This document shows positions 17,477-25,455 of a stretch of DNA of 64,000 nucleotides, piece by piece; position 1 is the first letter of the stretch, and each line of letters begins with the position of its first letter. The stretch is from Flemingiibacterium sp964430755 (lineage in GTDB: Bacteria > Bacillota > Clostridia > Oscillospirales > CAG-272): assembly GCA_964430755.1 (NCBI GenBank), contig CAYSFT010000002.1, forward strand, positions 34,362 to 98,361. The letters are read 5' to 3'. Made by a program: the position numbers and the translations under genes. Under the pieces are notes generated by a model. The model did no database searches and had not been told where the DNA came from. It was given only the letters and a program-made list of their open reading frames with translations.

Positions 17477-18327
17477 GAAAAAACTCTCTGTTTCAAAAGA
17501 TAGCGGCAGCACCGCATATTCTGTGGGCGATCATGTTTATCGTTGCCCCCATGATATTCGTGCTCTACTTTGCTTTTACCGATGCAGAGGGAAAATTCTC
17601 GTTTTCTAACATTTCCTCTCTGTCGCAGTACGGCAACGTATTTATTCTTTCAATTGCTTTTGCACTTATTGCAACCGTTATCTGTCTTCTCATCGGTTAT
17701 CCTTTGGCGTATTTTATGTCAAAGCAGTCCGAGAGAACGCAGAAGATACTCATGGTGCTTGTTATGCTTCCAATGTGGTGTAACCTGCTCATCAGAACCT
17801 ATGCACTGATGGCACTGCTTGATAACGGCGGCTTGCTTAACTCCTTGCTCGAGCGGCTCGGACTTGGTAAAATTCCGATCGTCGGAACAAATTTCGGCGT
17901 TATACTCGGTATGATATACGACTTTTTGCCGTATATGGTTCTGCCGATTTTCACCGCTATGACAAAGCTCGATAAGCGTTACATAGAAGCGTCGCAGGAT
18001 CTTGGCTGTACCGGCTGGCAGACGATGACACGCGTTATTATGCCGCTTACCGTCTCCGGCGTTGTTTCGGGCATCACGATGGTGTTCGTTCCGTCGATCA
18101 GTACATTCTATATTTCGCAAAAGCTCGGCGCAGGTAAAATTGACCTTGTTGGTGACACCATTGAGCGTCTTTTCCAAAATCCCAGCACGTATAATGTTGG
18201 CGCGTCGATCTCGCTTGTCATGATGGTGCTCATTATAATTTCTGTCGGCATCATGAACCGCTTTACGGATGATGAGCATGATTCCGATACCGGTAAGGGT
18301 AAGAAGAAAGGGGGCTTCATGCCGTGA
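17473..18327 (+). CDS. potB: Spermidine/putrescine ABC transporter permease
   Basis: 284 residues with six membrane helices. The binding-protein-dependent permease signature (EAA loop) reads EASQDLGCTGWQTMTRVIMP near residue 175. The ATGA overlaps with potA and with potC indicate one operon. It forms the heterodimeric membrane channel with PotC. Confidence 0.93.
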   Translation: MRKNSLFQKIAAAPHILWAIMFIVAPMIFVLYFAFTDAEGKFSFSNISSLSQYGNVFILSIAFALIATVICLLIGYPLAYFMSKQSERTQKILMVLVMLPMWCNLLIRTYALMALLDNGGLLNSLLERLGLGKIPIVGTNFGVILGMIYDFLPYMVLPIFTAMTKLDKRYIEASQDLGCTGWQTMTRVIMPLTVSGVVSGITMVFVPSISTFYISQKLGAGKIDLVGDTIERLFQNPSTYNVGASISLVMMVLIIISVGIMNRFTDDEHDSDTGKGKKKGGFMP

Positions 18328-19133
18328 AATTCCTGTCGAAATTCTATATCGGTCTGATATTCTTCCTCCTTTATATTCCGATTATCGTTCTGATCGTTTT
18401 CTCTTTCAATGAATCGGGAAGCCTTGCTGATTTTTCGGGCGTTTCACTTGTCTGGTATGAGGAGCTCTTTAACGACGAAGAGGCTTTGTCGTCACTCCTC
18501 AATTCGCTTATTCTTGCGGTTTCGTCATCGGTTATTGCCACGGTGATCGCTACATTCGGCGCACTTGGACTTTATCGCATGAAGAGTAAGTACGTCAAGG
18601 GTGCAGTTAATACTGTAACCAATATTCCCATGATGAACCCAGATATCGTTACGGGCGTTTCGATGATGCTTCTGTTTGTTGCAGTGGCAGGTTTTCTTAA
18701 GTCGCAGTCGTTCTTTGGCTTCGGTACGATGCTTATTGCGCACGTGACGTTCAATCTGCCGTATGTGCTCCTGTCGGTTATGCCTCGCTTCAGGGGACTT
18801 GATAAATCCTTGTCCGAAGCGGCACAGGATCTTGGCTGTACGCCTGCGCGTGCATTTTTCAAGGTGGAGCTTCCGGAGATCGTTCCGGGTATCGTTTCGG
18901 GATTCATGCTCGGCTTTACGATGTCGCTTGACGATTTTGTAATCAGCCATTTTGTAAGCTCACCTGACTTCCAGACGCTTCCTCTCTACGTTTACAATCA
19001 GACGGCACATAACGTGAAGTTCAGTATGTATGCGCTTTCCTCGCTTATTGTCGTTGCGATTCTTATAATTCTCCTTGTGGTCAACTTCGCAGGCTCTGTC
19101 GGTCGCCGCAAGGTAAGCGGAAAAAGGGGGTAA
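18324..19133 (+). CDS. potC: Spermidine/putrescine ABC transporter permease
   Basis: 269 residues and six membrane helices. The EAA loop reads EAAQDLGCTPARAFFKVELP, and the family-typical GFTMSLDDFVISHFV follows. The start is GTG at 18324, overlapping the potB stop. It pairs with PotB in the importer. Confidence 0.93.
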   Translation: MKFLSKFYIGLIFFLLYIPIIVLIVFSFNESGSLADFSGVSLVWYEELFNDEEALSSLLNSLILAVSSSVIATVIATFGALGLYRMKSKYVKGAVNTVTNIPMMNPDIVTGVSMMLLFVAVAGFLKSQSFFGFGTMLIAHVTFNLPYVLLSVMPRFRGLDKSLSEAAQDLGCTPARAFFKVELPEIVPGIVSGFMLGFTMSLDDFVISHFVSSPDFQTLPLYVYNQTAHNVKFSMYALSSLIVVAILIILLVVNFAGSVGRRKVSGKRG

Positions 19134-19137
19134 GGGC

Positions 19138-20409
19138 ATGAAGAAAATAACCGTTTCCCGAATTTTTTCGCTTGTTATTTCTGTGCTTTGTCTCGCTTTA
19201 CTCGTCCTGCCGTCGCTTTCGGGGTGTTCCGCGGACGGTGTCAGTGACAATGTGACCTTGTATGTTTACAACTGGGGTGAATACATTTCCGATGGCTCCG
19301 AGGGCTGTCTTGACTCGAATCAGGCATTTGAGAAATGGTACTATGAAACCTACGGCGTAAAGGTCAACGTCAATTATTCAACCTTTTCGAGTAACGAATC
19401 CCTTTATGCGAAGTTAAGCTCAGGCTCGGTCAGCTATGACGTAATCGTTCCGTCTGACTATATGATAGAACGTCTTATTGACGAGGGGCTTTTGGCAGAG
19501 CTTAATTATGATAACATTCCGCACGCGGCAGAGAATCTTCTTCCCGAATTTTTCGGCGAGACCTCTGTTCATTCCGATTATGACCCGGGAAATAAATATT
19601 CGGTTCCGTATATGTACGGTATGATCGGTGTTATTTACAATACGACGGTTGTCCCCGAGGATGAGCCGAATCTCGGAAGCTGGCAGCTTATGTGGGATGA
19701 AAAGTACAAGGGTGATATTCTTCAGTTCAATAATTCGCGTGACGCTTTCGGCTCGGCACAGTATTTTCTCGGTCTTGATGTCAACTCCGACAGCGAGGCT
19801 GACTGGCGTGCGGCACTTGAAAAGCTGAAGGAACAGAAGCCTATACTCCAGGGTTATGTTATGGACGAGATCTATAACAAGATGGAGAACGGTTCTGCGG
19901 CAATTGCGGCTTACTATGCAGGAGATTATCTTGCGATGTATGAGAACAATTCCGACCTCGAGTTTTTCTATCCCGAGGAGGGAACTAATCTCTATGTGGA
20001 CGCGATGTGCATTCCGAAATCTGCCAAGAACAAGGAAATAGCGGAGCGTTACATTGACTTTATGCTCACAGAAGAGCCTGCTGTTGCGAACGCTGAATAT
20101 ACTTATTATGCTTCACCGAACCGCGTTGTTGTTGAGAGTGAAGAATACATTGAGTATATGAGCGAGATCAAGGAAGACGCTTACGAAAAGATGTACGACA
20201 CGGACAGCGTTACGACATCCACATACAGAAATCTCACCGGAGAAAAGCTGCTTCTCATCAATACGCTTTGGGAAGAGCTTAAATCTGACGTAACGGTCAG
20301 TGCGGCGATTTATGTGATGTGCGGCGTTATACTTGCGGTGCTTATTGCATGGGCGGTATTCTCTTATGTGAGAAAGGCTCGCAGAAGCAAATTTTATACA
20401 GGTAAATAA
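19138..20409 (+). CDS. potD: Polyamine-binding lipoprotein with C-terminal membrane helix
   Basis: 423 residues. The signal ends in the lipobox LSGC (Cys30), so the protein is lipid-anchored. The body has PotD hallmarks: LYVYNWGEYIS, VNYSTFSSNESLYAKL, YDVIVPSDYMIERL, YMYGMIGVIYN. Unusually, the last 40 residues form a membrane helix (about 386-407) followed by RKARRSK, so the protein may be anchored at both ends. It is the last gene of the operon and starts 4 bases after potC. Confidence 0.9.
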   Translation: MKKITVSRIFSLVISVLCLALLVLPSLSGCSADGVSDNVTLYVYNWGEYISDGSEGCLDSNQAFEKWYYETYGVKVNVNYSTFSSNESLYAKLSSGSVSYDVIVPSDYMIERLIDEGLLAELNYDNIPHAAENLLPEFFGETSVHSDYDPGNKYSVPYMYGMIGVIYNTTVVPEDEPNLGSWQLMWDEKYKGDILQFNNSRDAFGSAQYFLGLDVNSDSEADWRAALEKLKEQKPILQGYVMDEIYNKMENGSAAIAAYYAGDYLAMYENNSDLEFFYPEEGTNLYVDAMCIPKSAKNKEIAERYIDFMLTEEPAVANAEYTYYASPNRVVVESEEYIEYMSEIKEDAYEKMYDTDSVTTSTYRNLTGEKLLLINTLWEELKSDVTVSAAIYVMCGVILAVLIAWAVFSYVRKARRSKFYTGK

Positions 20410-20416
20410 ATAAAAG

Positions 20417-20457
20417 AGCACTTACATCGAAACGAATACGGTGTAAGTGCTGTTTTT
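20417..20457 (+). terminator. Intrinsic terminator of potABCD
   Basis: A 10-bp perfect stem AGCACTTACA/TGTAAGTGCT extended by two pairs, followed by GTTTTTT. Confidence 0.88.
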
Positions 20458-20514
20458 TGCCGGCAAATTTTTTTTCAAATTAAAAACCGGGGAGTGCAAT
20501 TTTAGAATGAAGTA

Positions 20515-20544
20515 TTGACATTTCTGATTTATTTATGGTATAAT
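20515..20544 (+). promoter_or_regulatory. Promoter of the toxin-antitoxin pair
   Basis: TTGACA (20515-20520), 18-nt spacer, TATAAT (20539-20544). Confidence 0.7.
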
Positions 20545-20608
20545 TAATTTACGGATATGAATTATTTCTGTGTGTCCGCGTATAATGAAAATGGAAGATG
20601 ATCTGATT

Positions 20609-20868
20609 ATGACTATACGGTATTCAAAGGATGCCTTGAAGTTTTTATCCAAGCTTGAAAAAAATCGGTGACACGTATTCGTGAAGCTATCGGTGGACTT
20701 ACGCTTGTTCCGCCTGTTGGTGATATTAAGCCGATGCAAGACTATAACGATGGAACAAAGCGACTCAGAGTTGGTTCATGGAGAATTATTTATCGAATAA
20801 ATACCGATGGTGGAGTCGATATATTGTTTGTTATCGACATAGGAAATCGCGGTGACATATATAAATAA
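20609..20868 (+). pseudogene. RelE/ParE-like toxin, frameshifted at an A7 run
   Basis: The first frame (ATG 20609) reads MTIRYSKDALKFLSKLEK and stops at 20669-20671. A second frame, one base back, continues with VTRIREAIGG, then LRVGSWRIIYRI and DIGNRGDIYK to the stop at 20868. Joined, they give a normal RelE-type mRNA interferase of about 87 residues (core RVGSWRIIYRI plus the C-terminal GNRGDIYK). The break is at seven As (20658-20664), where A AAA AAT is also a possible -1 slippery heptamer. It may be a dead gene, a sequencing error or a slippage-expressed gene. The antitoxin follows 13 bases later. Confidence 0.75.
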
Positions 20869-20881
20869 GGAGGTGCTTTAA

Positions 20882-21094
20882 ATGTCCGGTATTACAATGG
20901 AAGCTGCTCGTCTAATGGATGCTCTGCCCGAGGCTGACAAGAAATTTGCATACGAGTTTATTAAAAAGCTTGTTCTTGCGTGGGATCCTGACTTCACAAA
21001 AGTAACCTCAGAAGAAGCGAACTGCATCAAGGAAGCTGAGGAAAGCGGATTTATCGATGACAGTGAAGTTGATTGGGACAGCATCGGAACATAA
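20882..21094 (+). CDS. Antitoxin of a RelE-type toxin-antitoxin pair
   Basis: 70 acidic residues with the phrase KKLVLAWDPDFTKVT, which I associate with antitoxins beside RelE-like toxins in Clostridia. A strong AAGGAGG precedes the ATG. The toxin-first order is like HigBA. It should neutralise the toxin and repress the shared promoter. It is intact although the toxin is broken. Confidence 0.7.
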   Translation: MSGITMEAARLMDALPEADKKFAYEFIKKLVLAWDPDFTKVTSEEANCIKEAEESGFIDDSEVDWDSIGT

Positions 21095-21110
21095 AATTGA
21101 ATAGTCAATC

Positions 21111-21137
21111 TCCCCGTCAGTGTGGCGGGGATTTTTT
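21111..21137 (+). terminator. Terminator after the antitoxin
   Basis: Stem TCCCCG/CGGGGA followed by six Ts. Confidence 0.75.
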
Positions 21138-21147
21138 GTATAACAAA

Positions 21148-21174
21148 AAGCCCCAAGGAAAAACCTCGAGGCTT
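21148..21174 (-). terminator. Original terminator of the disrupted tRNA-Thr gene
   Basis: On the minus strand AAGCCTCGAGG pairs with CCTTGGGGCTT (11 pairs, two G-U) around a T5 loop and is followed by TTTTTG. It lies directly after the orphan tRNA 3' half. Confidence 0.7.
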
Positions 21175-21175
21175 C

Positions 21176-21224
21176 TGGAGCTGGAAATGGGATTTGAACC
21201 CACGACCTATTGATTACGAATCAA
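21176..21224 (-). pseudogene. 3' half of a disrupted tRNA-Thr (attL side)
   Basis: Read on the minus strand, it has the anticodon arm (loop TTCGTAA), variable loop AGGTC, T arm GTGGG-TTCAAAT-CCCAT, acceptor 3' strand TTCCAGC, discriminator T and encoded CCA. No D arm or acceptor 5' strand precedes it. Its acceptor matches the GCTGGAA of the orphan 5' half at 26950, 5.7 kb away. The two are therefore halves of one former gene. Confidence 0.88.
21213..21224. other. attL core
   Basis: ATTACGAATCAA, identical to 26913-26924. The element-side arm CTAAATAG starts 5 bases to the right (21230-21237). A further partial copy, CTATTGATTACG, lies at 21334-21345. The rest of 21225-21393 shows only a TCGGTC/GACCGA hairpin. 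Confidence 0.85.
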
Positions 21225-21393
21225 CAGGTCTAAATAGCCCCTTAAATACACCTTTTATTAGTCTTTACAACCTTTTTCTCGGTCGGCATTGACCGAATCG
21301 GTAATTGTTGAACGAAAATCTCGCCATTAGGTGCTATTGATTACGCTTTTATTGTATCATAAGATTATGAATATTTCAAGAGGGGTAAAAAAT

Positions 21394-21420
21394 CAACAGA
21401 CGGATGTACTCCGTCTGTTG
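21394..21420 (-). terminator. Terminator of the element lipoprotein gene
   Basis: Perfect 11-bp stem CAACAGACGGA/TCCGTCTGTTG with a 5-nt loop; on the minus strand it is followed by ATTTTTT. Confidence 0.85.
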
Positions 21421-21428
21421 AAGATGTG

Positions 21429-21983
21429 TCAAAACTCGTTGTATTTCTCCGCATACTCTTTTATGTTAAGAATAGAAACCTCGTCCCAATCAAGACTTGC
21501 TAATGTATCAGCATTAAAGGTGCTTCTTAAATATGCGGTCTGTACATTTCCATATTCTTCATAGAAAACAAACTTGACTGTCATATTGTAATCGTCTTTC
21601 ATTCTATACAGTATGGTGTATTGAATTAAAAGAGCATCAGCAGGGTGAGGTTCTGTCAGTAAAAACTTAACTGTTGAATCATCGGCAGCGACATTTTCGA
21701 CGTTTGCTTTGCCAACAACACTTTCGGCTAAATCTTGTAATGCTTGTCTTTTTTCTGCTACTCCACTAGTACCTGCGGTTATAAAACGCCATTCCGCTTC
21801 GGTAAGTCCAAGTTCATTATTGGGGTCATAGGTTTGATTGTCGGGTTCATAAGTTTGATTATTAGGTTCAACAACGGTGGAGGCTTCGTTTTGTAAATCG
21901 TTCTTTTCTTCGCTATTAGAACACCCTACCAAAAAGAACATCAATATAATAGCGCTCAATAAAGAGCAAAGTATTCTTTTCAT
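21429..21983 (-). CDS. Lipoprotein of unknown function, element cargo
   Basis: 184 residues. The signal peptide ends in the lipobox LVGC (Cys21). A low-complexity linker with three near repeats of the type EPNNQTY/EPDNQTY/DPNNE is followed by a folded domain of about 120 residues (LTEAEWRFITAG onward). I do not recognise the domain. The gene is transcribed toward the left end and has its own terminator. It is the only obvious cargo not linked to replication or integration, so a host-surface or exclusion role is possible but unsupported. Confidence 0.7.
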   Translation of the reverse strand: MKRILCSLLSAIILMFFLVGCSNSEEKNDLQNEASTVVEPNNQTYEPDNQTYDPNNELGLTEAEWRFITAGTSGVAEKRQALQDLAESVVGKANVENVAADDSTVKFLLTEPHPADALLIQYTILYRMKDDYNMTVKFVFYEEYGNVQTAYLRSTFNADTLASLDWDEVSILNIKEYAEKYNEF

Positions 21984-22415
21984 ATCTTTACTTGTACAAC
22001 TCTCTTTCTATACAACATCCTTGATAAATCAATCAAATACACATATAGTATATCATAATTTTATGAACTTTTCAATAGCGATATTGGTTATATTTCGGGA
22101 GTAATCGACAGTAAAATATAACAAACAAATCCAAATGGAAAGAATATAGAAAGGCAGAAAAAAAGATGGTCGGAAAGAAAAACAGAGCGGAAAGGACGGT
22201 TTGACAATAAGGTTATAAGGCTTATTTGTCAAACTATACTTTCTACCAAAATGAGTATGAAGAAACGGCACGAAGTGTCGCTTCTTCATACGGAAATGGA
22301 AAAACGCTCTCATTCGAGCGTTTCACAAAATGGGGTTATACCCTTTGTCCTCGTCCCTATCGGGATAAAAAAGCGGTTATAGTCTTAACTATCAAAAAGC
22401 AAAGGGGGTGCGACT
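21984..22415. other. Intergenic region rich in inverted repeats
   Basis: No convincing gene. It holds a purine-rich tract (about 22135-22200). Inverted repeats follow: GTTTGACAATAAG against CTTATTTGTCAAAC (22199-22234), GTATGAAGAA against TTCTTCATAC with inner CGGCAC/GTGTCG (22255-22285), and AACGCTC/GAGCGTT (22302-22322). They may be mRNA leader structures or protein-binding sites for the recombinase gene at 22416. Confidence 0.5.
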
Positions 22416-23330
22416 ATGGGAAGAAAGAGCGGTAATATCACTATGCAGTTGAACAAACGCATTGACGATTTACTCCGTATCGGTGAGAAGAAAGTGAAAG
22501 ATGACCCGACAAATAGCAATCGTGTCGAGGGTATTCACTCGATACAGACCGCATCAACATACCGAGCGGTAGCAAAACAACTTGGGGAATACCTCAAAGG
22601 GCAGGGCGTGAGGAACATTGGGGAGATTGACCGAACACACATAGCAGGGTTTATGTCCGAGCGAAAGGACTTGTCTGCTTTTACGCATAGCAAGGATTTG
22701 TCGGCTATCAACAAAATCCTTGATACACGCTATACAGTTCGAGAGTTCGGACTACCTCAACGCAGTTATCACGATGTGTCAAACAACAGAGGTCTTGCGG
22801 TAAGAGATACAAGCGGAGCAGAACGCAACCGAGAGGCACTTTCTTTTGTTCGTGCCTGCGGTATGCGTAGGGAGAGCATAGACCGAATAACACCGAACGA
22901 TTTTTTGCGTGATAAAGACGGTCTGTGTATCGGGGTACATCTTGTTGAAAAGGGTGGCCGTGAGAGAATGGCGGTAATCATTGAGCAAGACAGAGAGCGT
23001 ATAACCGAGATTGTCAGTAATGCCATAGCACAAAACGGAGAGCATCAGCCATTCTTGAAAGCACCCGACTCAAACGCCAATCCTCACTATGAACGCAGGG
23101 AGTATGCCGAGAGATTATACACAGACCTTATCAACGCAAAGGAGAGCGGTTTTGACTACTACGCCAATATGAGAGAGCATTTTATAGACGAGTACAACTT
23201 TGAGAGAGCCACACACGGCAGAGCTGAGATAATCAAGGGGGTTGAGCGTGATACCCTTGCGGAAGTCTCCCAAAATCTCGGACACAATAGAATTAGCGTT
23301 GTATATTACAGTTATTTGAACATAGCATAA
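22416..23330 (+). CDS. Tyrosine recombinase-like protein (second recombinase of the element)
   Basis: 304 residues. The catalytic pattern of tyrosine recombinases is visible: Arg in CGMRRES (about 151), Lys in VEKGGRER (179), HxxR as HYERREYAERLY (His224, Arg227), His in NLGHNRISVV (290), and Tyr at 297-300. The N-terminal part (about 40-110) resembles a SAM-like core-binding domain. AAAGGGGGTG precedes the ATG. It may resolve multimers, control excision or be the true integrase; the gene at 25456 is the other candidate. Confidence 0.75.
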   Translation: MGRKSGNITMQLNKRIDDLLRIGEKKVKDDPTNSNRVEGIHSIQTASTYRAVAKQLGEYLKGQGVRNIGEIDRTHIAGFMSERKDLSAFTHSKDLSAINKILDTRYTVREFGLPQRSYHDVSNNRGLAVRDTSGAERNREALSFVRACGMRRESIDRITPNDFLRDKDGLCIGVHLVEKGGRERMAVIIEQDRERITEIVSNAIAQNGEHQPFLKAPDSNANPHYERREYAERLYTDLINAKESGFDYYANMREHFIDEYNFERATHGRAEIIKGVERDTLAEVSQNLGHNRISVVYYSYLNIA

Positions 23331-23405
23331 TTATATTTTGCTTGTTATTACATAGAATATAGTAAGCCCGAATGGGTAATACAAGTGGGCGGAAATAAAA
23401 TGGTG

Positions 23406-23444
23406 AGGCTATCGAAATTACCCTTTCGGTAGCCTTATATTTTT
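23406..23444 (+). terminator. Terminator after the second recombinase gene
   Basis: Stem AGGCTATCGAAA/TTTCGGTAGCCT (12 pairs, one G-U), then TATATTTTT. Confidence 0.8.
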
Positions 23445-23496
23445 GCTCGAACACCTATCCTCTTTATTTTTCCAAAAAAATATGAATAATGTATAT

Positions 23497-23598
23497 GTAG
23501 CAAAGTAGCAAACACTATTTTCTCACATTATTTCAACTACTTTAAGGCTACATCGTGGCAGTTATCATTCCTGCCACGATGTAGCACAATGTAGCAAA
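23497..23598 (+). other. Putative rolling-circle origin: stem-loop with 9-nt loop plus iterons
   Basis: A perfect 15-bp stem (GCTACATCGTGGCAG at 23547-23561 and its complement at 23571-23585) presents a 9-nt loop TTATCATTC. GTAGCA occurs four times: tandem GTAGCAAA at 23497 and 23505, then 23581 (within the 3' arm) and 23591. The rep start codon is 48 bases downstream of the stem. CRESS-DNA replicons use just this layout: a stem-loop with a nonanucleotide loop nicked by Rep, and short iterons beside it. The loop differs from the viral consensus TAATATTAC but shares 5 of 9 positions. Confidence 0.65.
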
Positions 23599-23632
23599 AC
23601 CATAAAAATACTAAAAATAAGGAGGACTCAAT

Positions 23633-24844
23633 ATGAGTAAAACTCGCACTATGAGAAGTGCTTTTATAAGAATCTCAGCCACAAATAACACAAAGGACGG
23701 CTTGGTGGAATACACCAAAGAGCAAATCAAGGCCATGGTGGAGGGGCTTTGCGACAGATATACAGACACCAAATATGCCTACATTTGCCACGACAAAGAC
23801 CAAGCACCAGACGGAGCCGTCCCAACACACTTTCATATTTACTTTAAGTTCAAGACATCTATACACTTTCCCTATCTGAAAGAGGCTTTTCCCTATGGGG
23901 ACATCGAAAATGCGAGGTCGGCTAATGCTTGTGTTCAATACCTCATACATAAGAACAATCCCGAAAAGGCACAGTATGGCAAAGACGAGGTAATCAGCAA
24001 TTTTACACAAGAACAACTCGAATACCTTTTCTTGAACAACAAGAAATTGGAAAAACTCAACGAAGAATCCGAACTTGCTGACATTTTGGAAGGCATAGCC
24101 GAAAACGAAATCAGGCGTTTTAATATGTTTGACCATATCAGTGTAGAACTTTATAGCAAACACCGAGCGAAGATTGAAAACGCCTTTAAGTACCGAGACA
24201 TTAAACTGCTGACTAACCCGAACAGAAACATTGATGTCATTTTCGTGACGGGAGCAGCAGGCAACGGCAAGACAACCTTTGCCAAATCGTTCGGGAATGG
24301 ATATAACGGCATTTGCGTTTCCTCGTCATCGAATGACCCTTTACAAGACTACTGCGACCAAGATGTTCTTATCCTTGATGACTTGCGTGATGAAGATTTC
24401 AAGTTTCAAGACCTTTTGAAAATACTTGACCCTCACACCGCATCAAGTATGAAGAGCCGATACAACAATAAGGTGTTCGTTGGAAAACTCATCGTTATAA
24501 CGAGTTATAAGACACTTAGAGATTGGTACGGCAAAGTCCCTCACGATGCTAAAAAGCAGTTATACCGAAGAATGTCACTTTATGTTCAAGTCGAAAAAGA
24601 GGAAATCGATATTTACACAATAGATGCTGACTTGACTAAAACTCTTATTGCCACACTCCCGAACGTAGTGCCTACGCTCATCAAAGAGCACGAAAAGGCA
24701 AAAAAGACAGATGAGTTTGTCAATGGGGCAATCAATCATTATTTCGACTCAATGAAAAACCTTGTGCCAGAGGAAGAAATCGAAAGAGGGCTGGCTGGTG
24801 TCAAGTATGGCTCGGACGGTTATGATAAAGAATTACCATTCTAA
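23633..24844 (+). CDS. rep: Rolling-circle replication initiator: HUH endonuclease plus SF3 helicase
   Basis: 403 residues. The N-terminal domain shows the HUH metal-binding motif PTHFHIYFKF (His66, His68) and the catalytic tyrosine in VQYLIHKN (Tyr103, with Lys107). The C-terminal domain is a superfamily 3 helicase: Walker A GAAGNGKT (207-214), Walker B VLILDD (245-250), motif C LIVITS (286-291). This fusion is the hallmark of CRESS-DNA virus Reps and of related bacterial (pCRESS-type) plasmids. AAGGAGG precedes the ATG. The likely origin lies directly upstream. Confidence 0.85.
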   Translation: MSKTRTMRSAFIRISATNNTKDGLVEYTKEQIKAMVEGLCDRYTDTKYAYICHDKDQAPDGAVPTHFHIYFKFKTSIHFPYLKEAFPYGDIENARSANACVQYLIHKNNPEKAQYGKDEVISNFTQEQLEYLFLNNKKLEKLNEESELADILEGIAENEIRRFNMFDHISVELYSKHRAKIENAFKYRDIKLLTNPNRNIDVIFVTGAAGNGKTTFAKSFGNGYNGICVSSSSNDPLQDYCDQDVLILDDLRDEDFKFQDLLKILDPHTASSMKSRYNNKVFVGKLIVITSYKTLRDWYGKVPHDAKKQLYRRMSLYVQVEKEEIDIYTIDADLTKTLIATLPNVVPTLIKEHEKAKKTDEFVNGAINHYFDSMKNLVPEEEIERGLAGVKYGSDGYDKELPF

Positions 24845-24861
24845 TTAAGGGGGAAAATACG

Positions 24862-25041
24862 ATGAGAAAGAATAAAAATGGCTTTAACAAATATGAATGT
24901 ATGGTTATCAAGGTAATCTTGACGATTGCCCGACAGATAACCGACAACGAGGAAAGAAAGGATTTTATCAGCCGAGTAAGGCTATATGATAAAGAGGGAA
25001 ACGAAATGCCCTTGTTCCTCAAACAGTTGGAGAGGAATTGA
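24862..25041 (+). CDS. Small basic protein downstream of rep
   Basis: 59 residues, opening MRKNKNGFNKYEC and ending LKQLERN. AAGGGGG lies about 10 bases before the ATG, 17 bases after rep. It is rich in Lys/Arg and Glu with a predicted helix (IKVILTIARQI). No family recognised. Position suggests a replication accessory or copy-control protein. Confidence 0.6.
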   Translation: MRKNKNGFNKYECMVIKVILTIARQITDNEERKDFISRVRLYDKEGNEMPLFLKQLERN

Positions 25042-25045
25042 CTAA

Positions 25046-25080
25046 TGGCGTTCTGCTATCACACAGAACGCCATTTTCTT
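25046..25080 (+). terminator. Terminator of the rep operon
   Basis: Stem TGGCGTTCTG/CAGAACGCCA (10 pairs), then TTTTCTTTT. It lies between convergent transcripts. Confidence 0.82.
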
Positions 25081-25452
25081 TTACATATTGGGAAAGAGGT
25101 GGAAACACTCTAAAACATCGTTCGGGGTCATATCCAAAATCAAGGCTAACGCCATAATCTCACTTGCGGTGAAGTCCGACTTGCCCGACATTTTACGGCG
25201 GAGCGTCGCATCTGTGATGACACGCCCCAAGAGATTGTTGAAAATCATAAGTATATCGCTATTGGTTAGACCGAGTTCCTTTTTGCGATTCTCCAAAAAG
25301 TCTTTGTCGGCAGCGTTATAAACGCTATCCCGACAAGTTGCGGATTGAGAATACACAAGGCTTTTGTTTTTCTCTCGGAATTGCTCGGCTGTTTTCGGGG
25401 AGCAAAGAGCGTTCAATCGTTCTCTGTTCTCTTGTATCTTGGTCTTATCCAT
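25081..25452 (-). CDS. HTH (XRE-like) regulator of the element
   Basis: 123 residues. The C-terminal half reads as a phage-repressor-type helix-turn-helix: NSDILMIFNN, then TLRRKMSGKSDFTASEIMALALILDMTPNDVLECF, typical of Cro/CI-like proteins. An AGGAG site inside the 3' end of the integrase gene precedes the ATG, 3 bases after the integrase stop, so both are co-transcribed. It probably controls integration or rep expression. Confidence 0.75.
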   Translation of the reverse strand: MDKTKIQENRERLNALCSPKTAEQFREKNKSLVYSQSATCRDSVYNAADKDFLENRKKELGLTNSDILMIFNNLLGRVITDATLRRKMSGKSDFTASEIMALALILDMTPNDVLECFHLFPNM

Positions 25453-25455
25453 TGT

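Noticed and set aside
22251..22382. 43-codon ORF from ATG 22251
   Set aside because: No Shine-Dalgarno, and its first third is an inverted repeat; no support for coding.
22226..22435. Plus-strand ORF of 69 codons upstream of the second recombinase gene
   Set aside because: It starts at a TTG inside an inverted repeat, has no ribosome site, and its sequence is explained by three hairpins and overlap with the next real gene.
23547..23585. The 15-bp stem as an ordinary terminator
   Set aside because: No T run follows, a separate terminator already lies at 23406, and the stem is directly upstream of rep within the iteron cluster.
23497..23598. CRISPR array from repeated GTAGCA units
   Set aside because: Units are too short, two are directly tandem, and the spacing is irregular; they fit replication iterons.
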